From positions 1 to 17,030 of the forward strand of contig JBDSTZ010000594.1 in NCBI GenBank assembly GCA_039927975.1: DNA of 17,030 bases. Direction: 5' to 3'. The position numbers and the translations under genes are program-made. The notes beneath the pieces were generated by a model that saw only the letters and a program-made list of their open reading frames with translations, did no database searches and was not told the DNA's origin. Below, piece by piece: positions 6,893 to 14,650 of this stretch (position 1 is its first letter; each line of letters begins with the position of its first letter). This DNA comes from JBDSTZ01 sp039927975 (lineage in GTDB: Bacteria; Pseudomonadota; Gammaproteobacteria; Burkholderiales; Burkholderiaceae_D).

Positions 6893-9800
6893 ATGGCTCG
6901 TTTCTTTATTGACCGCCCCATTTTCGCGTGGGTGATCGCATTATTCATCATGGTAATGGGTGCCGTCGCCATCACCCAGTTGCCGATCGCGCAGTACCCG
7001 ACCGTGGCGCCGCCATCGATCGTGGTCACCGCCGCCTACCCTGGCGCTTCGGCGCAAACGCTGGAAGACAGCGTCATCAGCGTGATCGAGCGCGAGATGA
7101 ACGGCTCGCCCGGCCTGATCTACATGGAGTCGATCAGCCAGGCCAACGGCACCGGCACCATCACGCTGTCGTTTGAAACCGGCACCAATCCGCAACTGGC
7201 CCAGGTTGACGTGCAGAACCGCCTCGGCCGCGCCTCGCCGCGCCTGCCGCAGGCGGTGGTGCAGCAGGGCGTGCGGGTCGACCAGGCCCGCTCGAACTTC
7301 CTGATGTTCACCATCCTGTCGTCGGACGATCCGAAATGGGACCCGATCGCGCTGGGCGACTTCGCCTCGCGCACGGTGCTGCCTGAAATCCAGCGCATCA
7401 AGGGTGTCGGCCAGGCCCAGCTGTTCGGCACCGAGAAAGCCATGCGCATCTGGATCGACCCGGCCAAGCTGGTCGGCCTGAACCTGTCGCCGGCCGACGT
7501 CAACAACGCGATCCGCTCGCAAAACGCCCAGGTCGCCTCGGGCACGATCGGCGACCTGCCCTTGCAACTGGGCCAGACCATCACCGCCACCGTGGTCGTC
7601 AGCGGCCAGTTGAGCAGCGTCGACCAGTTCGGCAATATCGTGCTGCGCGCCAATCCGGACGGCTCGACCGTGCGCCTCAAGGACGTCGCCCGCATCGAAA
7701 TCGGCGGCCAGAGCTACTCGACCTCGGCGCGCCTGAACGGCAAGCCGTCGACCGGCATCGGCATCCAGCTCTCGCCTTCCGGCAACGCGCTCGAAACGGC
7801 CAAGCTGGTCCGCGCCCGCATGGAGGAACTGGCGCGCTACTTCCCGCCAGGCGTCAAGTGGGCGATTCCGTACGACAGCTCGCGCTTCATCGACATCTCC
7901 ATCAAGCAAGTGGTCGAGACCCTGATCGAGGCGGTCATCCTGGTATTCCTGGTGATGTTCCTGTTCCTGCAGAACTTCCGCTACACCATCATCCCGACCA
8001 TCGTGGTCCCGGTCGCCCTGCTCGGCTCGCTCGCCACCCTGCTCGCGCTCGGCTTCTCGATCAACGTGCTGACCATGTTCGGCATGGTGCTGGTGATCGG
8101 TATCGTGGTCGACGACGCCATCGTGGTGGTCGAAAACGTCGAGCGCATCATGAGCGAGGAAGGCTTGCCGCCGCTCGAGGCGACGCGCAAGGCGATGGGC
8201 CAGATTTCCGGCGCCATCATCGGCGTGACCGTGGTGCTCATTTCGGTGTTCGTGCCGCTGGCCTTCTTCGCCGGCGCGGTCGGCAACATCTACCGCCAGT
8301 TCTCGGCGGTGATGGTGTCGGCCATCATGTTCTCGGCCTTCATGGCGCTCTCGCTGACGCCGGCCCTGTGCGCCCACCTGCTCAAACCCGTCGAAGCGGG
8401 CCACCACCACGCCAAGACCGGCTTCTTCGGCTGGTTCAACCGCGGCTTCACCAAGACGGCCAAGAACTACGAGGGCTTCGTCGCCCGCACGCTGCGCCAC
8501 ACCGGCCGCGCGCTGGTGGTGTTTGCCGTCGTCATCGGCGTGGTCGGCCTGATCTTCTACCGCATGCCGTCGTCCTTCCTGCCGAACGAAGACCAGGGTT
8601 ACATCATCGCCAACTTCCAGCTGCCGCCGGGCGCCACGCTCGAACGCACCACCCGTTCGCTGGTCGAGGCCGAGCAATTCATCCTCAAGCAGCCGGAAGT
8701 GGCCAGCATGGTCGGCGTGGTCGGCTTCTCCTTCTCCGGCCAGGGCCAGAACGCCGCGCTCGGCTTCATTCCGCTCAAGGACTGGAAGGAACGCGGCCCC
8801 GGCCACGGCGCCCAGGACGTCGCCAACCGCATCAGCGGCGCCATGGCGGGCCAGCGCGATTCCTTCATCTTCGCCGTCAGCCCGCCGCCGATTCCCGAAC
8901 TCGGGCGCGGCACCGGCTTCTCGTTCCGCCTGCAAGACCGTGGCGGCAACGGCCGCGACGCCTTGCTGGCGGCGCGCAACCAGCTGATGGGCATGGCATC
9001 GAAGAGCCCGATTCTGGCCGGCGTGCGGCCCGAGGGCCTGGAAGACGCGCCCCAGGTCCAGCTCGACATCGACCGCGACAAGGCCAACGCCCTCGGCGTG
9101 AGCTTCGACGCCATCAACACGGCAGTGTCGACCTCGCTCGGTTCGGCCTACATCAACGACTTCCCCAACGCCGGCCGCCTGCAGCGGGTGGTAGTGCAGG
9201 CCGACGCGCCTTCGCGCATGCAGCCGGAAGACTTGCTGCGCCTGAACGCCATGAACGCCAAGGGCCAGCCGGTGCCGCTGTCGGCCTTCGCCACCACGCG
9301 CTGGGTCACCGGTCCGATGCAGACGGTGCGCTACAACGGTTACTCGACGATGCGCCTGTCGGGCGACGCCGCGCCCGGCCACAGCACCGGCGAGGCGCTG
9401 GCCGAAATGGAACGCCTGGCGGCCCAGCTGCCGGCCGGCTTCGCCTATGAGTGGACCGGCCAGTCGCGCGAGGAAAAACTGTCCGGCTCGACCGTGTTCG
9501 TGCTGCTCGGCTTCTCGCTGCTGGCGGTGTTTCTGGCGCTCGCCGCGCTGTACGAAAGCTGGTCGATCCCGGTCGCCGTGCTGCTGGTGGTGCCGTTCGG
9601 CGTGCTCGGCGCGCTGCTGGCGGCCACCATGCGCGGCTTTCCGAACGACGTCTACTTCAAGGTCGGCCTGATCACCATCATCGGTCTGGGCGCCAAGAAC
9701 GCGGTGCTGATCATCGAATTCGCCAAGGATTTGCAGGCCCAGGGACGCAGCCTGGCCGAGGCCGCGATCGAGGCGTGCCACCTGCGCTTCCGGCCGATCC

Positions 9801-10051
9801 TGATGACCTCGCTCGCGTTAATCCTCGGCGTGCTGCCGCTGGTGATTGCCAGCGGCGCCGGTTCGGCCAGCCAGCGCGCCATCGGTACCGGCGTGATGGG
9901 CGGCATGGTCACCGCGACCGCGCTCGGCGTGATTTTCGTGCCGGTGTTCTTCGTGGTGGTCCGCAAACTTTTTAAAGGCAGTGAACGTCAGCGCAAGAAG
10001 TACGCGCACGAGGACGCCATCCAGGCAGTTGTAGAGGGAAAACATGATTAA
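6893..10051 (+). CDS. RND multidrug efflux transporter, HAE1 family (AcrB/MexB-like)
   Basis: 1,052 residues, close to E. coli AcrB (1,049), and the numbering is almost in register. It opens with MARFFIDRPIFAWVIAL, the first membrane helix, followed by PTVAPPSIVV of the porter domain. The proton-relay pair D407/D408 is in GIVVDDAIVVVENVERI (TM4), and the relay lysine K935 is in GLGAKNAVLIIEF (TM10). F178 of the deep binding pocket is kept in AQLFGTEKAMRIW, and the switch-loop area reads GFSFSGQGQNAALGF. Twelve membrane helices and two large periplasmic loops are expected, forming a trimer in the inner membrane that expels amphiphilic drugs using the proton gradient. AGGA at 6882-6885 precedes the ATG. 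The stop overlaps the start of the outer-membrane gene. All key residues are present, so it looks functional. Confidence 0.97.
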   Translation: MARFFIDRPIFAWVIALFIMVMGAVAITQLPIAQYPTVAPPSIVVTAAYPGASAQTLEDSVISVIEREMNGSPGLIYMESISQANGTGTITLSFETGTNPQLAQVDVQNRLGRASPRLPQAVVQQGVRVDQARSNFLMFTILSSDDPKWDPIALGDFASRTVLPEIQRIKGVGQAQLFGTEKAMRIWIDPAKLVGLNLSPADVNNAIRSQNAQVASGTIGDLPLQLGQTITATVVVSGQLSSVDQFGNIVLRANPDGSTVRLKDVARIEIGGQSYSTSARLNGKPSTGIGIQLSPSGNALETAKLVRARMEELARYFPPGVKWAIPYDSSRFIDISIKQVVETLIEAVILVFLVMFLFLQNFRYTIIPTIVVPVALLGSLATLLALGFSINVLTMFGMVLVIGIVVDDAIVVVENVERIMSEEGLPPLEATRKAMGQISGAIIGVTVVLISVFVPLAFFAGAVGNIYRQFSAVMVSAIMFSAFMALSLTPALCAHLLKPVEAGHHHAKTGFFGWFNRGFTKTAKNYEGFVARTLRHTGRALVVFAVVIGVVGLIFYRMPSSFLPNEDQGYIIANFQLPPGATLERTTRSLVEAEQFILKQPEVASMVGVVGFSFSGQGQNAALGFIPLKDWKERGPGHGAQDVANRISGAMAGQRDSFIFAVSPPPIPELGRGTGFSFRLQDRGGNGRDALLAARNQLMGMASKSPILAGVRPEGLEDAPQVQLDIDRDKANALGVSFDAINTAVSTSLGSAYINDFPNAGRLQRVVVQADAPSRMQPEDLLRLNAMNAKGQPVPLSAFATTRWVTGPMQTVRYNGYSTMRLSGDAAPGHSTGEALAEMERLAAQLPAGFAYEWTGQSREEKLSGSTVFVLLGFSLLAVFLALAALYESWSIPVAVLLVVPFGVLGALLAATMRGFPNDVYFKVGLITIIGLGAKNAVLIIEFAKDLQAQGRSLAEAAIEACHLRFRPILMTSLALILGVLPLVIASGAGSASQRAIGTGVMGGMVTATALGVIFVPVFFVVVRKLFKGSERQRKKYAHEDAIQAVVEGKHD

Positions 10052-11441
10052 ACCATTGACGCATTTCGCCACCCCGCTGGCGCTGGCACTGGCGCTGGCC
10101 GGCTGCAGCTCGCTCGCACCCAAGTACGAGCGCCCGGCCGCGCCGGTGGCGCAAGCCTTTCCTGACGCTGCCAGCGGCGCCGCCGCCAACGAGGCGGCCG
10201 CCAGTATTGAATGGCAGCGCTTCTTCGCCGACGCCCGCCTGCGTCAGCTGATCGACCTGTCGCTGACCAACAACCGCGATCTGCGGGTGGCCATCCTCAA
10301 TATCGAGCAGGCGCGCGCCCAGTACCAGATCCGCCGCGCCGACACGCTGCCGACCATCAACGCCGCCATCACCGGCAACCGCGTGCCCGGCGCCAACGAC
10401 AGCATCACCAACACCTACACGGCCGGCTTTGGCGTGAGCGCGTTCGAACTCGACCTGTTCGGCCGCGTGCGCAACCTGTCCGAGGCGGCGCTGGCGCAAT
10501 ACCTGGCCACCGAGGAAGCCCGCAAAGGCACCCAGATCAGCCTGATCGCCTCGGTCGCCAACGCCTATCTGAGCCTGCTGGCCGACGAGGAACTGCTCGA
10601 CCTGACGCGCCAGACCTTGAGGGCGCGCGAAGAGTCGCTCAAGCTGATCCAGCTCAAGTACGACAACGGCGTGGTCTCCAAGCTCGACCTGCAACAAGGC
10701 TTGTCGCTGGTCGACACCGCGCGCGTGGTACTGGCGCAGCAACAGCGCCAGCGCGCCCAGGACGTCAACCTGCTGACCCTGCTGGTCGGCCAGCCGCTGC
10801 CGGACAACCTGGCGCCAGGCACCACGCTGGCCCAGACCGCGCTGTCGGACCTGCCGGCCGGGCTGCCGTCGGACCTCTTGGCGGTGCGGCCCGACATCCG
10901 CGCGGCCGAACAGCAGCTGATCGGCGCCAACGCCAACATCGGCGCGGCGCGCGCGGCGTTCTTCCCGCGCATCGCGCTGACCGCCACGGCCGGCACCGCC
11001 AGCTCGCAGCTGAGCGGCCTGTTCAAGAGCGGCTCGTTCGGCTGGACCTTCGCGCCGCAAGCGGTGCTGCCGATCTTCGACTACGGCCGCAACAACGCCA
11101 ACCTGGGCAGCGCCAAGGCTGACCGCGACATCGCCGTGGCGCAGTATGAACGGGCGATCCAGATCGCCTTCCGCGAAGTGTCCGACGCGCTGGCAGGCCA
11201 GGCAACCTTCACCGATCAGCTGCGCGCGCAGCGTGCGGTGGCGGCGGCGGAAACCGAGCGCTTCAACCTGTCGGACCTGCGCTACCGCAACGGCGCGGCC
11301 AGCTACCTCGACCTGCTCGACGCCCAGCGCTCGCTGTTCAGCGCGCAGCAAGCGGCGGTGCAGGCCAATCTGCAGCGCCTGCAGAACCAGGTCACGCTGT
11401 ACCGCGTGCTGGGCGGCGGCTGGACGACGGCCGCGCGCTGA
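10044..11441 (+). CDS. RND efflux outer-membrane channel lipoprotein (OprM/NodT family)
   Basis: 465 residues. A lipoprotein signal (LALALAGC, C21) is followed by the usual SSLAPKYERP start of the family. Two outer-membrane-efflux (OEP) repeats follow. The first includes FELDLFGRVRNLSEAALAQY and KYDNGVVSKLDLQQG. The second includes AVLPIFDYGRNNANL and YRNGAASYLDLLDAQRSLFSAQQ. Such proteins form the trimeric beta-barrel and periplasmic tunnel that completes the pump. The ATG overlaps the RND gene's last codons by 8 bp, with GAGGGA at 10033-10038 as ribosome site, so translation is probably coupled. The protein ends in a region where the stop codon is repeated (11437-11462), and a strong terminator follows. 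Confidence 0.96.
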   Translation: MIKPLTHFATPLALALALAGCSSLAPKYERPAAPVAQAFPDAASGAAANEAAASIEWQRFFADARLRQLIDLSLTNNRDLRVAILNIEQARAQYQIRRADTLPTINAAITGNRVPGANDSITNTYTAGFGVSAFELDLFGRVRNLSEAALAQYLATEEARKGTQISLIASVANAYLSLLADEELLDLTRQTLRAREESLKLIQLKYDNGVVSKLDLQQGLSLVDTARVVLAQQQRQRAQDVNLLTLLVGQPLPDNLAPGTTLAQTALSDLPAGLPSDLLAVRPDIRAAEQQLIGANANIGAARAAFFPRIALTATAGTASSQLSGLFKSGSFGWTFAPQAVLPIFDYGRNNANLGSAKADRDIAVAQYERAIQIAFREVSDALAGQATFTDQLRAQRAVAAAETERFNLSDLRYRNGAASYLDLLDAQRSLFSAQQAAVQANLQRLQNQVTLYRVLGGGWTTAAR

Positions 11442-11462
11442 TTGCTGATCGCTGATCGCTGA
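11437..11462 (+). repeat. 7-bp tandem repeat giving TGA stops in all three frames
   Basis: The unit GCTGATC (first copy GCTGATT) is repeated 3.7 times. TGA falls at 11439 (the true stop), 11446, 11453 and 11460. Since 7 is not a multiple of three, the stops cover frames 0, +1, +2 and 0 again. The repeat starts in the last codon of the channel gene and ends at the terminator. Confidence 0.85.
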
Positions 11463-11488
11463 AAAAGGCGGCGTGGCCGCCCTTTTTT
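11462..11488 (+). terminator. rho-independent terminator of the efflux operon
   Basis: Stem GGCGGC (11467-11472) with GCCGCC (11476-11481), loop GTG, followed by C and six T. A run of five A precedes the stem, so it could also act on the other strand. It begins 20 bp after the channel gene stop, and the decayed minus-strand frame ends just beyond it (11490). Confidence 0.9.
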
Positions 11489-11489
11489 C

Positions 11490-11801
11490 TCACCACGCCA
11501 TTCGCGCCACAGCCACCTGCTCCCCAAAGCGTTGACAGGCGCGCCGCACGCCGTGATCCTCGACAGTCAGCACGCCGGCCACGCCCTGCCCTCCGCCGAA
11601 CTCCACGCTGGTCAAACTGTTCTCGATCAGGAAGCCCTGCGCCGAATGCGCCAGCAACTGCGGCGTCAGCTTTGCCAGGCAGGTCAATCACCAAATCGCC
11701 ATGGAACAGACGCTGGCCTTGCGCTGGTTGGACCGCCGCTAGACGCCTTCGAATACGCGCGGCGCGACCGTTGAGCCCGTGTACGAATGTCGGACCTCCA
11801 T
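11490..11801 (-). pseudogene. decayed 103-codon gene with two internal in-frame stops, product unknown
   Basis: ATG 11801-11799 has GGAG 8 bp upstream and lies 13 bp after the stop of the beta-lactamase-like gene. The frame reads MEVRHSYTGSTVAPRVFEGV, TAG (11741-11739), 16 codons, TGA (11690-11688), then 65 codons ending in QVAVARMAW-TGA at 11490. All three stretches are in one frame, and that whole frame shows high G/C at third positions and lower G/C at the second, the coding signature of this genome. A gene with nonsense mutations explains this better than three chance frames. I do not recognise the family. Alternatives are two short genes (20 residues; 65 residues from TTG 11687), or sequencing errors at the two stops. 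Confidence 0.45.
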
Positions 11802-11814
11802 GTTTTTTCTCCGG

Positions 11815-12936
11815 CTAGGGCTGGCCGATGGCGATCGCCGCGGCCTTGCTCGCCACCTCGAACGGCGGCGTCACCCCACTGCCGGCATCGGCGTTGCTGA
11901 GCACCGCCACATCGACCCGGTCCTGCGGCAAGCGCATCGTGTAGGCCGAATAGCCGTTGATGGCGCCACCCTGCGACATCAGCGCATGGCCGCGCAGGCT
12001 GCCGACCTCCCAGCCATAACCGTAGTTGCTCGCTTCGCCATTGTTGAGCTTGAACGGCGTGAATACCCGCGCCCAACTGGCCGGCCGCAGCAGCCGGCCG
12101 CGCGATATGGTGCGGTTCCATTTCGCCAGGTCGTCGATGGTCGACACCAGCGTGCCGGCCGCGCACGCCTGCGACATGTTCATCGACGGCGCCGCCACCC
12201 AGGCACTGGCCGCGTCGCCCGAGCGTACATGCGGCAGCGCGGGCAAACGCGGCGCGCGCTCATGGCGGTCACAGGCCGTGTCGTTCATTTCCAGCGGCAC
12301 GAAGATGCGCTCGGCGACAAATTGGGCGTACGGCTGCTCGCTGATTTTTTCAATGATCGCGCCCAGCAGCACATAGCCCGCATCGCTGTACCTGGAGCGC
12401 GAGCCCGGTGCGAATTCGAGCGGATCGTCCTTGAACGTGGCGATCAGCTGTGCCGGCGTCTTGGCAAGATTCATCGCATTGCCGGCGTGCTCCGGCTTGG
12501 CGCCGTGGTCGACGATGCCGGAGGTGTGCGTCAACAGGTGCTCGATGGTGATCTTGCTGCCCTTGTCCGGGAAGCCGGGAAGATATTTGCGGATGTCGTC
12601 GTCCAGCGCCAGCTGGCGATCGTCGACCAGCAGCATGATGGCGGCGGCGGCAAATTGCTTGGCGATCGCGCCAACCTGGAAATCCATGTTCAGCTTCATC
12701 GCCTGCTGTTTCGCCACATCGGCCAGGCCGTAGGACTTGTAGAACACTCTCTTGCCGTCGCGCGTCACGATGATCGTCGCGCCGGGGTCGCCCGGCTTGA
12801 AGTACGGGGCGATGGCGGCGTCGATCTGCGCCGCCAGCGATTGACCGGCGACCGTGGTGCCGGCGTTCTGCGCGAAAGCTGCGGGCGCCTGCGACAGCAG
12901 CAAGGCGGCAAAGCAAACAGGAGTGAGTTTCAACAT
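11815..12936 (-). CDS. exported serine beta-lactamase-like protein (PF00144 fold) lacking the nucleophile serine
   Basis: 373 residues from ATG 12936, chosen because it starts a signal peptide (MLKLTPVCFAALLLSQAPAAFA, probable cleavage after A22) and has AAGGA upstream; a longer frame to 13128 lacks these. The fold of class C beta-lactamase / D-Ala-D-Ala-peptidase-like hydrolases is clear from LLTHTSGI (135-141), FAPGSRSRYSDAGYVLLG (175-192) and GGAINGYSAYTMRLP. The catalytic SxxK motif, normally GSxxKQF here, reads G89-A-I-A-K93, so Ser is Ala90 (codon GCG at 12669-12667). The Tyr motif is Y183-S-D rather than YxN, and the third motif is S-Q-G-G (321-324) where HGG is usual. It is likely a periplasmic protein without normal acyl-enzyme chemistry. 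It may be a pseudoenzyme or recently inactivated. A binding or structural role is possible but unproven. Confidence 0.88.
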   Translation of the reverse strand: MLKLTPVCFAALLLSQAPAAFAQNAGTTVAGQSLAAQIDAAIAPYFKPGDPGATIIVTRDGKRVFYKSYGLADVAKQQAMKLNMDFQVGAIAKQFAAAAIMLLVDDRQLALDDDIRKYLPGFPDKGSKITIEHLLTHTSGIVDHGAKPEHAGNAMNLAKTPAQLIATFKDDPLEFAPGSRSRYSDAGYVLLGAIIEKISEQPYAQFVAERIFVPLEMNDTACDRHERAPRLPALPHVRSGDAASAWVAAPSMNMSQACAAGTLVSTIDDLAKWNRTISRGRLLRPASWARVFTPFKLNNGEASNYGYGWEVGSLRGHALMSQGGAINGYSAYTMRLPQDRVDVAVLSNADAGSGVTPPFEVASKAAAIAIGQP

Positions 12937-12975
12937 GGGAGGCGGTCCTTTCGGGATGCTGTTGGAAAGGCACCG

Positions 12976-12981
12976 ACTATA
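12976..12981 (-). promoter_or_regulatory. possible -10 element of the beta-lactamase-like gene
   Basis: On the minus strand this reads TATAGT, about 40 bp before the ATG at 12936. Upstream, CTTGCC is a poor -35 at short spacing. The rest of the divergent spacer 12937-13194 shows no gene, only a short ATAAAG duplication near 13034. Confidence 0.3.
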
Positions 12982-13194
12982 AGGAAGCGGCGAGCCGGCA
13001 AGGCCAGGCTTCGGACGAACGGTGGATTGGCGTGGATAAAGATAAAGATTCCCGGCATAAGCGGGGCGGCGGCACGCGGCACGATCGCGGCGCAATCGCG
13101 ACAGGAACGCGGCAAGGCCACGGCCCAATGGCGGCGCAAACAGCGGAACTCACGCGGCGCCAATGCGGTCTATAAAGTTTGACAAGGCCACATC

Positions 13195-13437
13195 ATGCTG
13201 CAATCTTTCTTACGCTCCTTCCGGCGCACCATTCTCACCCTGGTCGTCCTGGTCGCCGTCGCCACCGTCAACATGGGCAACAATGCGCGCGGCGACGAAC
13301 TGGCCGGCAAGTTGCGCCGCCACGTCGAAGCCATCGCCTCGCACGGGCACAACACCGCCACCACTCACGACACGGCGGGCGCCGCCGGCTCGGCCGGAGC
13401 GATCACGCGCCGAGGAACATCTGCTGCAGGTCGTTGA
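13195..13437 (+). CDS. small protein with hydrophobic N-terminus, unknown function
   Basis: 80 residues from ATG 13195, with AAGG at 13184-13187 as ribosome site and TATAAA at 13171 as a possible -10. Residues 1-12 are basic (MLQSFLRSFRRT), and 13-26 (ILTLVVLVAVATVN) form a single hydrophobic stretch, fitting a membrane anchor or signal peptide. The rest is hydrophilic, rich in His, Ala, Gly and Thr, with no cysteine. Third codon positions are almost all G or C up to about 13390, which supports real coding against the other frames here. Its last 35 bp overlap the 3' end of hemW on the other strand, so the two genes converge. No family is recognised. The low-complexity tail after residue 65 may be a by-product of running into hemW. 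Confidence 0.5.
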   Translation: MLQSFLRSFRRTILTLVVLVAVATVNMGNNARGDELAGKLRRHVEAIASHGHNTATTHDTAGAAGSAGAITRRGTSAAGR

Positions 13438-14650
13438 GAAAGCGCTGACCGAGTTCAGTCGGGCGAATCAGCAAATGGTCGCGGTACAGCAAGCCCTTCG
13501 CCTCGGCTTCATTGAGCTGCTTGTCGATGGCGTTGATGGTCATGCCGGTGCGCTCGGCGAACAGGTTGGGCGAGAAGCCGCCCGTCAGGCGCAGCGTGTT
13601 GAGCATGAATTCAAAGCCCATGTCGGCGCGTGCGATTTCATGCTCTTCCTGCACCGGGTTGCCCTTGCGGGCCGCCTCCATGAATGAAGCCGGCTGCTTG
13701 TAGCGCGCCTGGCGCAGCACGCGGTGCGGGAATGATATCTTCGAGTGCGCGCCGGCGCCGATGCCGAGATAGTCGCCGAACTCCCAGTAATTGAGGTTGT
13801 GGCGCGCGCGATGGCCGGCCTTGGCGTAGGCCGACACTTCGTAATGCTCGTAGCCGGCGCCCGCCGTCTCAAGCGCGATCATGTCCTGCATGTCGGCGCT
13901 CTCGTCGTCGTCCGGCAGCGCCGGCGGATACTTGGCGAAGACCGTGTTCGGCTCCATCGTCAAGTGATACAGCGACAGGTGCGGCGGGGCGAACGCGAAG
14001 GCGGTGTCGAGATCGGCCTTTGCCTCGGCCAGCGTCTGCGACGGCAGCGCGTACATCAGGTCGAGGTTGAAGTTGTCGAAATTGGCGTGCGCGATCTCCA
14101 CCGCGCGGCGCGCTTCATTGTCGTCATGGATGCGGCCGAGCGCCTTCAGGTGATCGGCATTGAAGCTCTGGATGCCGATCGACAGGCGATTGACGCCGCT
14201 GGCGCGGTAGGACTTGAACTTCTCCGCTTCGAAGGTGCCGGGATTGGCCTCCATGGTGATCTCGCATTCGCTGTCAAGCGGCAGCAAGGTGCGCACGTCC
14301 GACAGCAGGCGGTCGAGGCCCTTGGCCGACATCAGGCTCGGGGTGCCGCCACCGATGAAGATGGTGTAGATCTTGCGGCCCCAGATCAGCGGCAGCGATT
14401 GTTCGAGGTCGAGCCGCACCGCGTCCAGATATTCCTGCTCGGGGAATTCGCCGCGCGCCTCGTGCGAGTTGAAATCGCAGTAGGGGCACTTGCGCACGCA
14501 CCAGGGAAAATGAATGTACAGCGACAGCGGCGGCAGCGCGCTCAAATTGAGGGCGCCCGGCTGCAGGTATTGCAGCGCGCTGGCGGCCGGCGAACGCGGG
14601 CTGCTCGCCGCCGCGCCGGCCACTTCGCGCGAGATCTTAATCGGGATCAT
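13403..14650 (-). CDS. hemW: radical SAM heme chaperone HemW
   Basis: 415 residues. The radical SAM cluster motif is C51-VRK-C55-PY-C58 in the context YIHFPWCVRKCPYCDFNSH, and the SAM-binding glycines are in FIGGGTPS (98-105). IGIQSFNADHLKALGR and the C-terminal HemN-type domain follow (GFEFMLNTLRLTGGF, ending in QRFLNDLQQMFL). HemW binds heme and delivers it to respiratory proteins. It was long annotated as an oxygen-independent coproporphyrinogen III oxidase, but it keeps only the CxxxCxxC form without the extra cysteine of HemN. The start ATG 14650 overlaps the rdgB stop as ATGA, so the two are probably translationally coupled. The first 40 residues (Ala/Ser/Pro-rich) extend beyond the conserved core, so a later start is possible but not evident. 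It is the last gene of the minus-strand cluster. Confidence 0.95.
   Translation of the reverse strand: MIPIKISREVAGAAASSPRSPAASALQYLQPGALNLSALPPLSLYIHFPWCVRKCPYCDFNSHEARGEFPEQEYLDAVRLDLEQSLPLIWGRKIYTIFIGGGTPSLMSAKGLDRLLSDVRTLLPLDSECEITMEANPGTFEAEKFKSYRASGVNRLSIGIQSFNADHLKALGRIHDDNEARRAVEIAHANFDNFNLDLMYALPSQTLAEAKADLDTAFAFAPPHLSLYHLTMEPNTVFAKYPPALPDDDESADMQDMIALETAGAGYEHYEVSAYAKAGHRARHNLNYWEFGDYLGIGAGAHSKISFPHRVLRQARYKQPASFMEAARKGNPVQEEHEIARADMGFEFMLNTLRLTGGFSPNLFAERTGMTINAIDKQLNEAEAKGLLYRDHLLIRPTELGQRFLNDLQQMFLGA

Noticed and set aside
7858..9450. 530-codon plus-strand frame inside the RND pump gene
   Set aside because: It is an out-of-frame shadow with Arg/Pro/His-rich low-complexity content and no ribosome site.
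6941..9781. Open frame of 946 codons on the minus strand opposite the RND pump gene
   Set aside because: It is the aligned antisense of a highly GC-rich gene. Its product is a His/Arg/Asp/Gly-rich sequence with no domain, and the plus-strand RND gene has all of its motifs.
9972..11351. 459-codon minus-strand frame opposite the outer-membrane channel gene
   Set aside because: It is an antisense shadow; its composition is repetitive and no family is recognisable.
11532..11774. 80-codon plus-strand frame opposite the decayed minus-strand gene
   Set aside because: Its G/C bias peaks at the first rather than the third codon position, as expected for the complement of a minus-strand coding frame, and it starts with TTG without a ribosome site.
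13030..13046. Short ATAAAG direct duplication as a possible binding site
   Set aside because: Two 6-bp copies in tandem without symmetry or promoter context are not enough to call a site.
11779..13182. 467-codon plus-strand frame opposite the beta-lactamase-like gene
   Set aside because: It is the antisense of a gene with a clear signal peptide and fold motifs. Its translation is Arg/His-rich with no features.
13163..13687. 174-codon plus-strand frame running through the small ORF and into the hemW 3' region
   Set aside because: It is in a different frame from the 80-residue ORF, has a Ser/Pro/Thr-rich start without coding bias, and becomes the antisense of hemW after 13403.
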